Shown here: positions 1-13,267 of the stretch, in pieces
How positions within the stretch are numbered: position 1 is the first letter of the stretch
Layout: the number at the start of each line of letters is the position of its first letter
DNA from: Marsupella aquatica
Lineage: Eukaryota; Marchantiophyta
Length of the DNA stretch: 64,000 bases
Assembly (NCBI GenBank): GCA_973895155.1
Contig: OZ316894.1
Location: 12,772,001-12,836,000, forward strand
Direction of reading: 5' to 3'
Translations under genes and position numbers: made by a program
The notes under the pieces: model-generated
Database searches by the model: none
What the model saw: only the letters and a program-made list of their open reading frames with translations
What the model was told of the DNA's origin: nothing

Positions 1-3000
1 TCTTCGGAGAAGCCGCCCGTGCTTCTAATGAGGACCTGCAACTAATGAAAGGATCGACAAACCCAAAGACTAAAAAACAAATTGAAATTAGTGAAGATGC
101 CCACCTTTGCCCAATCGACATAATCCACAAGGTCTGCATCCATTGTTCTGTGAGCTGCTTGTCGAAGTATCTGTTCACGCTCTCGCTTGTTGGGCATTGG
201 TAGTTGTATTGTTCGGTCCATTCTCCCAGGCCTCCGAAGTGCCTCATCGATGGCAAAAGGCCGGCTGGTTGTGGCTACCAGTACCACCCCTTCCTGTGTC
301 TCAAATCTGCCCACGAAAGACGGAAATAGATATTATGTCAAACGCAAAGCAGTTGAAATCTTACAAAACTTCTCAAAAGCTTTAAACAAAGGCGCCAACA
401 TTATCAGTGCAAGCTACGGAAAACTGGTAGCTACTCGGAAAAAAGATCTGACATATTGGAGCCACCCAATCGTCTCTTTTGAGCTCGAGTATGCGCTTGA
501 TCCTTAGCTATGTTTCCACTTTTCATACAAAATTTTCATTTGAAATAAAGCCTTCATGACCCAAGTATTTTCTTTCGTTTAATGTCTATCCTAGAAATGA
601 AACCAATGTAGACATTACAACCCTACCAAGGGCTGACATCTCAAGGAACATTCACGAGAATCACTGGGAATGACGAAATCGACGGTTACCAACAAGCAGA
701 CCCAACATTACCCATCGAGTTCAACAAGAAGCTGATTAATGAGGGACTCATGATCCTGCTTCCGTGTGTCAGAGGTCGCTCCTCGAACACCTGCAAAGTG
801 ATCAAAGTCATCCATAAAGATGATGAGTGGTGCCTGCACAATTAAATCCAAATAGAACAGACTAATTAGCAACACTTCAAGGCAGAAAGACGAAAAACCC
901 AAACATAAAGAATCAAAGAAGAAAAACAAAAAGGTAGCTTGGATGACACCACCAATGTGTGAAGTAGCAGTATGGGATCATCCAAGGCAGCAATGATCCA
1001 TCCGCTCGTTAGAACGTCTGCGTGGAGCTTGGGGCCTTTAATCCAAGCCTCCAAATTTCTTGGCAAGGATGAGCTTCCATCAAGTCACCAGAGAGGTCTT
1101 TTGGCCTCGTCCACGTCCAGGTTGTAAGATGCTAATGAAATCCTTAAATCTCTGTGTTCTAGTTTGGATCCAACAAAATCATATAGAACATTTCTGGCGA
1201 AATTCAAAGAGCGCGCGCCCCACACTAACTGAGAGCTGTTTGATTTCTAACACTCCGATTCTGGCATTATATTTTCTCTCCCCCGTATCCTCACGGACCT
1301 TACACTAAACACCCATTTACTCGTGACTCCTTCACTCATCCTTCCTCGAGGTTACAAAGTGCAAGCAGAATTATTTCAGATCATTGCTACTGATGAAGGC
1401 GAAAAGGTCGACATCGTACCAATTCTCTGGCAGTTTTGAAGAGCTCTCGTACATTAGAAGCACCCTGACCTACCCATGCTCCCCCTTCTAGCTCTGAGCC
1501 TTGCAGTTCAACCATTGGCACTCGCGCCTCAGCTGCAATAGCAAGAGCTAGAGTTGTCTTTCCTGTTCCTGATTCACCTACAATAAGCACACCCTGCCAA
1601 ATACACACGTCTGTCACCGGAACTTGTCGTGACCTACCTCAAGCTGGAGACCCATTCACGTTAGCTTCGCTAACATGTAGAAATCTACACGTTGAAGAAT
1701 ATTGTTCTCAGAATAATAACTGTATTATGAATAGCCTGATTAGGAATGCCATTCACAAAAGGATATATTCTCGTATGTGCACATGATAACCACGAGAACT
1801 ACAAGACGCCAGCTTTCTAAATGACCCTACAGACGAACAGAATATAAGAAGGTACTGAGTCTGCCAAAATACCCGAGGTGGGCGTGCTCCCATCTCCCTG
1901 AATAGCTTTGGATCTTTTAGAAATCTGATGATCTCATTGATTTCCTCCTTGATGATATCGATACCGGCAAAGTCTTTCAAGCTTACCTCAGGCCTCTTCA
2001 CCCTCTGCAGACAATTGATATTCACAACCAAGTTTTCCTACATTAAAACTCATTCCTACCATTCTAAATAGAAATTTCTAAACAGTGACTAAAATCAGGT
2101 GGTCCCACAGGCCCCCTTCATTTCACAGACAAGAAGCTTGTTTCAAGGGAAATTCTAGTAAAAGCCTTCATATTTCTACTACACATCCAATCAACAATTT
2201 AAATGTTTACATATGGAAGCCTTTGCAAAGACTTGGTCCTCTGGCCCCTTATAAGGCTCTATTAACCTTCAATTCCCTCATTTGTTCGGGCCTGCAAGGT
2301 AAACATGTATTGACCATGCAAGTTAGCCTGATTCAACGAAATTCATCAGATTCTCCCTGCGAATGATCCGAACCTTCATTTTATCAAAGACAGTCCTGAT
2401 GGGATCAATTGTCTGCTTTTTTGGTTGCAAATCTAGCTTCTTCACTAACTCCTCCTGCAATAAAACAGACAGCGAAGGACCACTTCCACTTGTAAGGGGA
2501 CATGCTATTATATTGAGGTAATCAACGTGAACGAAGATTCAAAGAACAACTATCCATGCATTTTATTTCTCCTTGTACCTACATGTCCCACCAGGTCTCA
2601 TGCTGGAATGTCTTTAATGATAGACTACTACCAAAATGACCTTGCATTGAAAAGATATCGAAGTCGTTAGTAATGTACCTGCTTCTTTTCCTTCCACTCG
2701 ACGTCATTCATTGCTAGGCGTTGTGGCCGAAATGGTGTGATGGCAAAGCCAACCACTAATTTCAGGACAATAAAGAGAGGCATCCCCACCACATAACATC
2801 GCACTGGTAAGGAGATCCACCAAACTGGAGAACCACTGCCTTCTGCATATCGTGCATCCAAATGTTTCTGAGCCTCTTGCTGCCAGATCATAATATCTGT
2901 TGGCTCAGCAGCTTCTGCACCCTCAGGCAACTCAAAGCCGGCCAGCACACGAATCTGTGCGCAAACAATATTACAGTTATAGATAGAAGTATCATCCGTA

Positions 3001-6000
3001 AGTCCTTCGATTATATGACAGATTTTCTCTAGCGCGATTGCCTGAGAACGAAATGATAATTTGTCTGTGCGAGATGTGACATGAGATTTGAATTGCTGAG
3101 GGATTGCAGAGCACTATCAACTTGCGAGGACATCGATGAGAGGTAAAGATTGTAGTATTAACTTAAAAGAAATACCTAGATACTAAGGAAAAGGATTTTG
3201 CTAATCTGATACACCAGCGACAAGACAGAGATTTGCCGCAGTGGCTAGTAATAGCTACAAAATCGAGATCAGCTTCACATTCGGCTTTCAGACTCTTCTC
3301 TGTTGTGCAGACGCGATCAAAACTTTACAAAAAAGCATTCTATTCAAGCAGTCCAATACAAAATAATCACAAAACCTACTCAACAACGTTGTATTATGTG
3401 TGTAAAAATTCCACGACGTTAGCCCCTCCCTATATCGAAGTTTCCAGTATGTAGTTGACAATTGAGCATAAACACGTTGAAGAAGCCACATAAGCTTACA
3501 TTTACTCACCTTTTGTGAGACAATTCTCTGTATAGTAGGAAAACCAAATCGGATCATAATCTCCTCAAACGCTCCAACCAAGTTCTTGTAGTACCATGGC
3601 CTTACAGAGACCACAAGACTTGAGTTCCAAAAGTCTTCAAGTAGCCACCAAGTCACTTTGAATGGAAGTTGGAGGAGACGCCTTGCACTCCATTCCTCCA
3701 AGGGGACCCACATCACCTCAACTGACGTTGGAACTCCTGAAGCAATTAACTTCAAGTAGAGAGTGTCAAAGCCTCCATAATCCTCATACTGGGCATTAAA
3801 AACCTGCACGAATGACAGATACAGAACAGTCCATCTTAAGACAAGAACAGATGCATCGAACTTTATGACATTGCACCTGTGATGGCCATTCGTGTACAAG
3901 TCATAAAGATTTGGGAGCGGATTTCCAAATTCCCTCCCAATAGTATCTAGGATTCCCACCATAGGACCATCTAGCGTGATTTTCTCTGCAGAAGGAGCCG
4001 TTGTACCTTTTCACTCTGCATGCGCTTTTAAATTAACTCGCATGCCAGCACCTGGTAGTACTTGAAATCGAGCATACAAACATCCTCGTTTGTGAAAAAA
4101 TTCAAATCGTGAACTGCCATGATAGAAAAGTGTTTGAACTCTGTCTGGCTATTTACGTAGTAGCTATCTGAAAGTGGAAAAGGTGAAAGTGAATTGAATT
4201 AATATTCACATATCCCCAGAGAGGAAGAGCCAGAGAAGTCTGCAAGGAATGAGCCAGATTTATGAAAGAACTCCAAGATGGAAGGCGAACCAAGAAGAGA
4301 AAGCCAGAAGGACATATCATAAATATTTCAGCTGCAAAAGGAGGAGCTTAAATTGTCACCTGCGTGTTAACAACATATTCCCGTTCGTCACCCTTCAAAG
4401 AAAGATACATGATACGCCGGTCATGACGAATACGAGCTCGGCCCGCCAAATTCTTCTGGACTGCGAGCAAAGCCGCACTTGGTTCCATCTCCCATCTTCG
4501 TCTTCGTTCATTGTACCAAGTGTGTCTCAACAGCTTGTCTCTAGCTACCAGAATGTCTACCTGTTTTTGACTCCATCAACAGGACCCGAAAGCTTAGACA
4601 TGCAATTATCTCTTCACAGTTATCTCGAAAGATATGGTAGCAAAGTAACTTACGAAATTTGGCAATATAGAAAGACTATCCATTCCTGGGAGCTGGCTGA
4701 CACAGGTTCTTCCTATGCAACAACTCATGAGTAACAGCGCAGAATCCAATACAGTTTCAGCGAACAGGACTAGATTGAAAGCAAAAGAAATGACCACGTC
4801 AGAGACGTAGTATATTGTGACGTCCAAATTGACCATTCTGTTTACCTGCTCTTTTGGGGAGAGGTCTTTGGTGATGTCACGATTATGAAGCAAAGCAGTT
4901 CTCATCTCCTCATCTACATTTTGCAATCTTGAATCGCTAAGAACTAGGTCCCTTAACTCGCTCATACTATGCTCCAACTCAGGGTCCTCTTCGTCATTGT
5001 TTTCATATAGCCTCGCCACCAGTTTTTCCAACACACGCCTAAGCTTCTTTGATATTTTATCCTCGAGTTCTATCTGTTGCAGTATTGCCGTGTCCTCTTG
5101 GATTTGAGCTGGATTCCCTGGAACCTCTGGCTCAATCTTTGCCGCCTTAGGAAGTATACTTTGCTCACGCAATGTGCTCTTCAACAGCTCCAAATCATTT
5201 GCAATTTTTGATTGCTTCAACAACGCATCTTCTTCCGCACCTGCTTCCCTGAAGGAGGATCATCATAGTTTCTCACTTATGGCAGGTTCGCAACGATATA
5301 GATTATTTTTGAGTCAATCTCGTCATCACAATGAAATGAATGTTGAAACGTTCACCATCACTGACTCGAATGCCACTAGCCATTGTCAGCTCATTAAAAG
5401 TAGAGGGTTTAGGGTTTTACGAACGCTCGACACTAGGACTAAAAGAGTACCACGAGGATGACCATTGAACTGACGATAAAAACAATAATTAAGTTGTTAA
5501 CTGCGTCCCTAAGCTTTCCCAATGAAGCCTTGTATCACAACATTAAGTGCGACTCCCTAAATTCTCCAAGATTCTTCGCTTCCAGAACTCAATACTAGTA
5601 AATCCAACTAAAATCTAGATGAATGTGCAGGATTTCGAAAGACGTAAACAATGAATGTGGGTGTCGTTGTCTAACCTCGAGGAATCAAGCTGCTTCATTC
5701 TTTGGGAGATCTTTGATAAGGATGCTACTAGTTCCAATAGCCTTATCCGGAAGTTCACGAGAATATCTCCCTTCTCCTTCAAAAGCTCCTCTTTCCCGCT
5801 CGTTACTACATTATCACGCACACGTTCCAGCTCAGCTTGGGTAGCTAAGAACTCATTGATAGCGCCGTCCACCTGTTTCCTAACGACATTTGCCTCTTGC
5901 TTCAAAAGTTCCAAGTAAATCTCTAATTGCTTCTTGTCTGCCACAGAGATGGAATCGAATAGCTTGTCAGGAACTGAAATGTCGCTCTCCGGATTAGTTA

Positions 6001-6841
6001 ATTCTGATAGTCTCGCCTCCATAATCTCCTTTCTCTCTCGAGAAATGTTCCCTTTTCTCCTTAATTTGTTCCCCTGTTTCACCTCGGACCCTGTTTGACT
6101 CTCCGTTGTCGTTGCTGCAGGCAGGGCAAGAGCATGCCGCCAGGACATTCTGCCGAGAGTCAAGTCCAGCGCCACAAAAACCAAGCCGATTAACAAAACT
6201 TTGATATAGCTCATCGCCAAATTATAGAACTGCTTCTGGTCGGTAATCTTGAAATAGCGAATTATCAGCGAACGGATGAGATGGGCTATTGATAATTGGT
6301 CTCTCAGCAAGTAGCGATGAAACAAGTCCGACAAAGTTTCTCCTTTCTGGAAGGGTTTAAGCTTGCGGCTCGTAGCCGCCACGCTGGAAACATCCAGGGT
6401 TTCAAGCCCTTCGAGCAAATCTACCTTATTCACACTACTGTTTCTTCCTGCTCCATCTGCGCCACTGTCTTCTTCCGACACTTGCTCGGCTGAACTCGGA
6501 TTGTGAACGTGTCTCTTCTGTGAACCCCGCAACTCAGAGACGAGTGTGCTTTGCATTGGCAGCCATTTCGAACTCGCGCACAATTGCAGCGTAGTCCTTG
6601 GATGCTGGATCATAGAATTGCTCCGGGTTGAGATTGAAGCCGGGGCAGTATCCATTCCTGAAATCACTGCGGCAATCGATGGTGCCGTGTGCAAATGCCT
6701 CCATAAACTCCCCTCCGGACCACAACTGCACAATCTCCGTCGAGGATACTGCGAATTATTGCTGAGGGAGTTGCACCTCCTGACTCTAGCAGAGTAGGAC
6801 CTAAAGGTAACGGAAGGAAAAGCAAGCAGCACTCCTTCCAT
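1..6841 (-). CDS. FTSHI5: FTSHI5-like plastid FtsH-family AAA protein (3' end beyond window)
   Basis: Eleven exons read on the minus strand with GT-AG borders and consistent phase: 6841-5676, 5248-4846, 4560-4360, 3803-3510, 2954-2679, 2454-2374, 2004-1873, 1593-1420, 833-712, 306-105, 35-<1 (about 1,028 residues visible). The start ATG at 6841 opens a Ser/Arg-rich N-terminus that looks like a plastid transit peptide. Hydrophobic segments lie near residues 210-229 and in exon 5; the region between is charged and coiled-coil-like. The AAA module starts in exon 7: Walker A GESGTGKT (about residue 856), Walker B-like LIIFMDDFD, and the second region of homology with RRPGRMDR. Phrases such as [20 protein letters not shown] and GGFD.LYLKL match what I recall of Arabidopsis FTSHI5 (EMB3144), a proteolytically inactive FtsH of the plastid inner envelope needed for embryo and chloroplast development. 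The protease domain, where HEXXH would be checked, lies outside the window. Family is confident; exact ortholog is inferred. Confidence 0.85.
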
Positions 6842-7520
6842 TGTGAACGATCACTTCAGTATCCAAAACCTCTCAGTTCCCACAGCCTTTAAATTGGACT
6901 CGAATGCATTTCGCTTAGCAAAAAACGTAGAATCCCGAAGTCTCTATCGCTTGATTCCAGCTCCCTGTGCAACGCCTGTTTCAATTCTACCAAGGACTCG
7001 TACGTTAACAGCTGTGCGTCTATCTGTGTTCCATGGAGCAGGGTCATTCTCCATCCAGTCACCTCCAAAGCAATGTCAGGGAAATCTAAGCGACAGCGAG
7101 TTGACAAAGATGAAGCTGGATGCAGTACCGGGAACGTTGGTATTCTCATTCTGGTCCACGATGCACACTGCAGCATTTTGTCTGAGAACTTCTGTGCCTG
7201 TTTGGGCTGTCGAGGCCAATTTCTACGTCGTGCGCGCTCAGCTCCATAGCCTCCGATTGCAAGTCTTGAGATGGTGCAGTCATCAGGCTGAGCTGAGGTT
7301 TGGCGAGTTATAAGCAGAAAAATAAATTTGGACAGAACTACTCGATTGATAAATGCATCCCCATCGAAACCTTCGAGCTTGGAACGTGAAGCCCGGATGT
7401 GCCTCCACGTTGTCTGTGAAGTCCGTCCAGCCGGGATGACTTGCAAAGCTCAGTCCAAAGCTAGGATGGACTTGCTCAAAATTTCAAACTCGGATAATAT
7501 TCTTTTCACTTTAGGCTGAA
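6842..7520 (-). promoter_or_regulatory. Putative 5' UTR and promoter of the FTSHI5-like gene
   Basis: This is the only sequence between the FTSHI5-like ATG and the first dispersed repeat upstream, so the transcription start should lie here. It holds a 185-codon minus-strand ORF (7446-6889) in a different frame from the gene. I do not recognise that protein and it could be a leader ORF or chance. No clear TATA box can be assigned; AT-rich tracts near 7310-7330 are candidates. Confidence 0.35.
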
Positions 7521-7547
7521 GTGTGATCTATACACTGACATTTTCCC

Positions 7548-8450
7548 CTTTGCAGCCTTTTTAAGTTACATTACCACACCAGTCTCCTTGGTGGCTTGAC
7601 AACTTGACTGCCTTCAACCTGAGAGACTTCAGAATGTCATGTCTTAATTAGGGGAAACCAATTTAGATTTAGATTTCCCAAGTGGTTAAGAGTGAAATCA
7701 TGACATGTGTCATTTGAGCACCTTTTGTGCTCATTGGAAAGGAGCAAGTGATCTAAGAAAATTGTCCTTGCCAGGCAATAAATTGGACACCAAAGACCAT
7801 GTTGGAAACATTTCAGCCCAAAAGGAGATCCACAAGTTGTCCAATTACATGAAAACATCTGGCCAAATTCAAATGTAAGATTTCTGACACAAAAGAGATG
7901 ACAACTTTGATGCCATTGTTGAGTAAGTCGTCACGCCGTCACCTAACATTTTGGAAATGCACTACTTGCAAAGTTTGTGACTACTCAGCAATTTTCTCAA
8001 GCGGGCTCAAATCTGGAACTTGGGAGTGATGGAGTGGTGCAATGTTTTAATCACACCTTCCAGCTCACTAATCCACATTACTTGCTTTCAACTTGGGTCA
8101 AATTGTATTGTCAAGACAACAATGCTCTATTCTTCTCCTGGTAACATTACTGGGCCATTAAGCCTACATTGCGCTGAGCAAAGGGCATTTTCAAATTTAT
8201 GACTTGACATCTTGACAACTTACTCTAGACGTACGGTGGTTAAAGTTGTCGATTGCTTTGCAATGTCAATCCATCCAATATGTGGCCAGACCCTTTTCCT
8301 TTCAAGGTAAACTTGTTAATTGCTTTACGCAGTCCATGGGGATGTGCCCGGACAATGTCTTGGTCCATCTGGGCTTCACTTTCTTTGAACTTGATTTTAC
8401 TTGTTAATAAAGAAATAACATCTAAAAATGCTGAAGTCCATTTTGTTTTG
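7548..8450. repeat. Dispersed repeat, copy 1 (inverted relative to the copy at 22.3-22.5 kb)
   Basis: Two blocks, about 7548-7655 and 8255-8385, match the reverse complement of 22435-22540 and 22268-22432 in the same order. The second block shares the run gctttacgcagtccatgggg and tcttggtccatctgggctt with the partner. The roughly 600 bp between the blocks has no counterpart in the partner, so this copy carries an insertion or the other a deletion. On the minus strand the second block encodes a short reading frame beginning MDQD and containing AHPHGLRKA, which the partner also encodes. It is most simply a decayed transposon; class unknown. Confidence 0.6.
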
Positions 8451-8733
8451 CTTTAGACTCATCATCTTAGCCAAAAATGCATCAAATCACATTACCAGGA
8501 ACTCATCCATGTGATCTTAGTTAAATGCATCAAATCTCCATAAAAACTCATCCTCACTCGAAGTAACTTGCCACCCCACCCTACATGACCCCATTGAAAA
8601 CATTTCTGCTATGCCCTAGTTATCAGAAAATCAATCTCATTGTTTTCTTGTGGTGTTCAAAAGGCTGCAATGTTCAAACAAGAGAGAGGAAGAGGATCTA
8701 TTTGAGACAAGGGAGATTCACATACATATTCGC

Positions 8734-8749
8734 ATATATATATATATAT
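8734..8749. repeat. (AT)n microsatellite
   Basis: Sixteen bases of alternating A and T, directly readable. Confidence 0.9.
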
Positions 8750-11700
8750 CACATCCTGAGATTGTTCAGGTCTTATTGTCACTTAGAGGCTGTTTCATTG
8801 ATTCTCCACCCAACAAATACAGAGCATCAATCATTCATTCCCACACACATAAGACAATCAACTCATTCCCACACACTAAGAAAGTCAACTATGCATATGT
8901 CTTTTTATTATTGCATGGATGCATTCTAAACTGTGAATATGATATCCTATGATCTTGAATCTTCCATGTACTCCATGTTAACAATAGCTTTTCGGCATGC
9001 TTTCTTGAGGATTTTCTTATGATATAGAGCATACAAACATATCAATCTATAGCTACCCAGTTGAGTTTATTTCAGGACTGGGTGTTGCTTGGTGACAATA
9101 GTACTCTAATGTTGAGTCCACACAGTGAGCATAGGCCATATTCTTTTCTGGGGAATGGACAAACTATTTCCATTCACATATCCAGGGTCTTCGTTCAGCC
9201 CCCACCATTGGATTGAGATTGTGTTGCAATAAACACGATTTCTAGTCCCATGTTTTTGCAGCAATGTCTAGACGGTTGCAAGGAGACATGGGTCGGTAAA
9301 GGACAAGTCATCCAAGCTCAAGTATTTTTGTTTTTATCGGTGGTGTCAATATGTCATCCATTCAAACAGAGAAGTCATTCATGGGTGTCATACTAATCAA
9401 AAAATGACATTTGCTGTGAACCTGATTCTGGTGCGATCCCATGGATTCACAATGTGCTGGCTGATGCTATTTTGAGTCAATAGTCCTCGATCCTTGGCTT
9501 ATGCTGCCCCTGTGTCCCACAAGTTGCTTGCCAGTGTTGTTGGGTCCCTTCACTCTACCGTGTCAGTTGCTGCCTCTCGTGGATAGCATCGTCCCACTAT
9601 TGGGTGTGCCAAATGGTGGACGGTGCACATAAGGTGTTGTGGCTCGATGGCTGCATATATTTAGCAGCGCCGATATCTTGATTCTCAATTCAGGGCATCC
9701 TCTTTTGATCTGTTAGCAATGGACGTTCCAGATATAGTTTGGATAATCAATGGCTCTGATGGCCAGATTAGTATAGCGAAAAGTTGTAGCCATGTTATCC
9801 TTCAAGTAGATATGGCTCTGGAGTATGTTATAGAGTATATCTCTGCAGTTATATACTATGGTTTGTATTTGTCTTTATGTGTGACAAGAGGCCTGGCCAT
9901 ATGAGTCATCATTGGCTCATTCTTAGGCTCGTTCTTTTGTGAGAGAGATGTTTATAAAGTAGCGACTAAGACACCCAATCAAGGCCACTTCAAGTTGGTA
10001 CTTTGTCCACACATAACGCATGTCATGGTCCTACAATAGGGTCTGGGAAGAGTCTTAGGTAAATATGCATTTCACCTTGTAGTCCAAGTCAAGAACTTCA
10101 TACATTGCCGGTGACACATGGCAAAGTCATAAAAATAATATGAAAAGATCTGACGCAATTGTTGATATCAAAAAGTCAGTTACATATAATGATCGGATCA
10201 TTTCACGGAAAGGATATGTATTGAGATAAATCAAGCATAGAGTAATGGCAGGGTCTACTAGCGAAGATACAGAGTAAAACATGTGACAAAAGTAGCGTCA
10301 AATTGATACATGTCAAAAAAAAGCTCTCTTCAATGTATTGGGTAGATAGATCTTAGCGACGAGGGTATAATTAGCAAGAAAAGTAATTCTATCAAGTCAG
10401 AAAAAAAGTTGGAGATACTAATATGGTGGTATCGACAAGAGCATATTGGTATCTTGTTGCAGTGTTAAGAACAAGAAGAACAAAATTAGTACGGTTAGTA
10501 TAGAAGAGAGATAAGTTATTAGAGCCAACACCTAGCTCTTAGCAAAGCTACTTGCATAGACTACCGGTGCATCATGTCTGTAGGTCTCACAGATTGAAGT
10601 AGACCATCAACAATAATTGACATGTAGTTGACATGACTACATTGCATGCCCCAAGGTCGTCATTAAGCCCCCGTCCATGGGGTGAATCAAGCTAATTAGA
10701 TGACTAATTCACACTATATGTTTTTGTTACCAAATTGCCCAGGCGATAATGGGGAGACATATATCAGTTAGGGGCTAGCCTATGTCATTTATGAGATACA
10801 CAGTAGCAAAAAAAGGGGGACCAAATGAAAGAAATAGTATTTTTTGAGCGCGCGCCATAGCTACACAGGAACCTTATGTGAATGTGAACTGGAACGTTGG
10901 AGTGCTCAGAAAATAATGCTATAGGGATGCTAAAAAGGATAGAGTGAGAAAAGACAAAAAGAGCTTGAGCCAGTCAGTCAACCTAGTAGTAGATCTATAT
11001 GCATGGAGTTGCCCAGTGGTGTGCTCACGCAAAGAAAGAAGGCACTCGGGGGTCTCACTATATGGGGACCTCCCCATCACCTGCGACATTTTTAGGCCTC
11101 GGACCCCCTAAAATGTTGGAATATTCTTGGAATATTTTAAAAATTAGATTAAAAAGACCCTAATGTTCTTATAAGTCTCAAAATTGAATTTAAAAGACCC
11201 TATTGTTCTTCTACAAAAATTCTTAAATCTTCCCTTAGAACCAATAAAATGATCATATCCTTCGTCGCACGTGATATGCCATTTTTATGGAAGTGAAACC
11301 CCAAAGAGAAGGCATCATGCAAAAAGGAATGTTCAGGAGAAACTGTGCGTCACAACAAGTGTTGAGTGTACTTTTATAAAGCAAAAAGAGTGTTGGTGGG
11401 GTAATCTATCGTAAGGGGAGGGAAAGTTTTTAGGTTTTGTATGGGGTCCAGATTTGAGTACGGTAACCGTTAGATCTAGGTTGGATCTGAATGAATGGTA
11501 GAGATGTATTACTTAACTAGATCTTTGTATTAGGTGAGTATACATACGTATATATCATTTTTATGCATAATGGTCATATGTGGCACTGTATTCTAATTAT
11601 TATCCTTCAGGAGTATTTTAAGGGTCATACAGTGTTGCGGAACAAAAGTGTTGACATTCTAACTAGAACTATTATATGTAGTCTTTTTAATCTATTGAAT

Positions 11701-12355
11701 GGGTCATCTTGTATAAAAAGAGAGAGATGTAATGTCAATATTTTAACACCCAATCAAGGCCAAGTCAATATCTCATAATATCAATCCACATATCTATAAA
11801 GTCACACTTAAAAAGTCGTGGAAAGATCTTTAGAAGGATATCCACCTCAGTCACTCATACAAAAAAGAAATATCATCACAGTATTCGAGAATCATTTAGA
11901 AGCTGGCATTCACGATGTACAGTTTGTGAACAATATTGGGATGAGTGTGAGTAGAGGACAAAGTAAAAAAGTGATAGTAACCTGTACATATAAGGTTAGA
12001 ACATTGCATGGCTCAAAAAGTTTGGATTGGATTAAACTGTACTTCGAGATTCTATTGTTAGGTTATGATTGGTGCAAAAAATGTCAGAAAATATCAAGAA
12101 GTTCTCAAACAGATCTTAAGTATAATATGTCACAACGCAATAACATCTATTTATAGATTAACTATTGAAATAAGTCTCTAACTTGCTTTATTATAAAACA
12201 TTATTGACTGAACACTAGTCTCATGTGTGGCATAGTTTCATTGGATATTTTATCATATTTCATTTGTATAAATAACCATCCCTTTATTTTGACAACACTT
12301 CCTAAGGCCATTTTTGGAGCCCATCACAAAACCTAATTACAGTTCAGCCAATAAT

Positions 12356-12375
12356 TGTACTTGCCTCCTTGCATA
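12356..12375 (+). repeat. 20-bp direct repeat flanking copy A, left
   Basis: tgtacttgcctccttgcata, identical to 13248-13267 in the same orientation. The pair brackets the short-TIR element. Confidence 0.85.
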
Positions 12376-12403
12376 TGTGTTTCAAAATAAAACAATAAAA
12401 TAA

Positions 12404-13235
12404 TTAGTTCGTGGACCCCTTGGCTAATAAAATCAGGGGGAAGAGTCGATCTGAGCCGTCTCCATTTCTGATCTTTGGAAATCTCGTCCATCCATCATAA
12501 TGGCCAATCTAAGGCTCAAAAGAAAGATCTCAAATAGATCTATGGATGGGTTTTGTCCGTTTTGCAAATGGGTTAATATATTTTAAATAAAAAATTAAAC
12601 AAATCCAAGCCTTCCTAGCCGTTGATTTTGTTGACTTTATGATCTTTACCGTCCATTTTGTAATGCCTCTAGAAATCTTATTCATCCATGTTAGAAGACG
12701 ATCTAGGGTGCAAAAGAAAGATCTCAATGAGATCTACGACTGGGTATTTTTTGTTTTGAGAATGAGTAAATAGTTTTGAGTATAAAATTCGATTAACTTT
12801 CAAGATTCCAGCCATTTTTCCTCCCCAATCATGGGTTTCTATGTGCTCTTCCCAGCATTAATGGCCGTACAATGCGAGAGGTCCTTACATATAAGGAGTT
12901 ACGATTTAACAAGGAAGTTATCAAGTTAGTTATTAGTTATTATTTATTATATAAAAAATATTTTTATAAATGTTTTAATTTAAGTTTTAAAATTGGAAAT
13001 CTAATTAAAACAATTACATAGTGACAGTTTTAATCATCTTATTCTTTGTATTTTCAATGTTTTTTTAATGATATGATGTCCCAAAATTTACATCTAAATT
13101 AATACAAACACAAATAAAAATTATAAATTTGATTCATAAATTAAACAAGTCTTGTTTGTGGAGGTTGTTATTGACATGGCACGTTGTGGTGCCAAGAATT
13201 TTGGAAGGGACCTCTAATGGAGTCCATAAATAAAA
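12404..13235. mobile_element. Short-TIR non-autonomous DNA element, copy A
   Basis: The left end reads cgtggaccccttgg and the right end ggacctctaatggagtccat. The ends are mutually inverted around GGACCCC. About 85 bp of right end is shared with copies C and B (common text: attttggaagggacctcta or near it). The interior is AT-rich, with an internal diverged duplication of about 200 bp (12430-12620 against 12640-12820; shared aaagaaagatctcaa). No coding capacity was seen. Exact element borders and target duplication are not certain. Confidence 0.55.
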
Positions 13236-13247
13236 TAAATAAATAAA

Positions 13248-13267
13248 TGTACTTGCCTCCTTGCATA
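13248..13267 (+). repeat. 20-bp direct repeat flanking copy A, right
   Basis: Identical partner of 12356-12375. Too long for a typical transposon target duplication, so probably part of a duplicated host or nested-element sequence. Confidence 0.85.

Larger units (their letters stand above)
8450..12395. other. Intergenic DNA without a supported gene
   Basis: AT-rich sequence with only short, stop-broken reading frames. The 17-mer acacccaatcaaggcca occurs near 9970 and again near 11747, each time shortly after a gagagagatgt motif, and the stretches around 9200-9300 and 10640-10780 are weakly alike. This suggests two decayed copies of one element. A diverged duplication of about 45 bp (aaaagaccctaatgttctt-like) lies at 11140-11235. 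Nothing else interpretable was seen. Confidence 0.5.

Noticed and set aside
4249-4734. 161-codon plus-strand ORF
   Set aside because: It is antisense to exon 3 of the FTSHI5-like gene and its flanking introns, with no domain of its own.
5615-5675. Extension of FTSHI5-like exon 1 past the donor to a stop
   Set aside because: The donor at 5675 joins in phase to 5248 and preserves a continuous protein; the extension is intron.
6889-7446. 185-codon minus-strand ORF directly upstream of the FTSHI5-like start
   Set aside because: Different frame from the gene, no recognisable domain, and it lies where the leader and promoter are expected; could be chance. Not listed as a gene.
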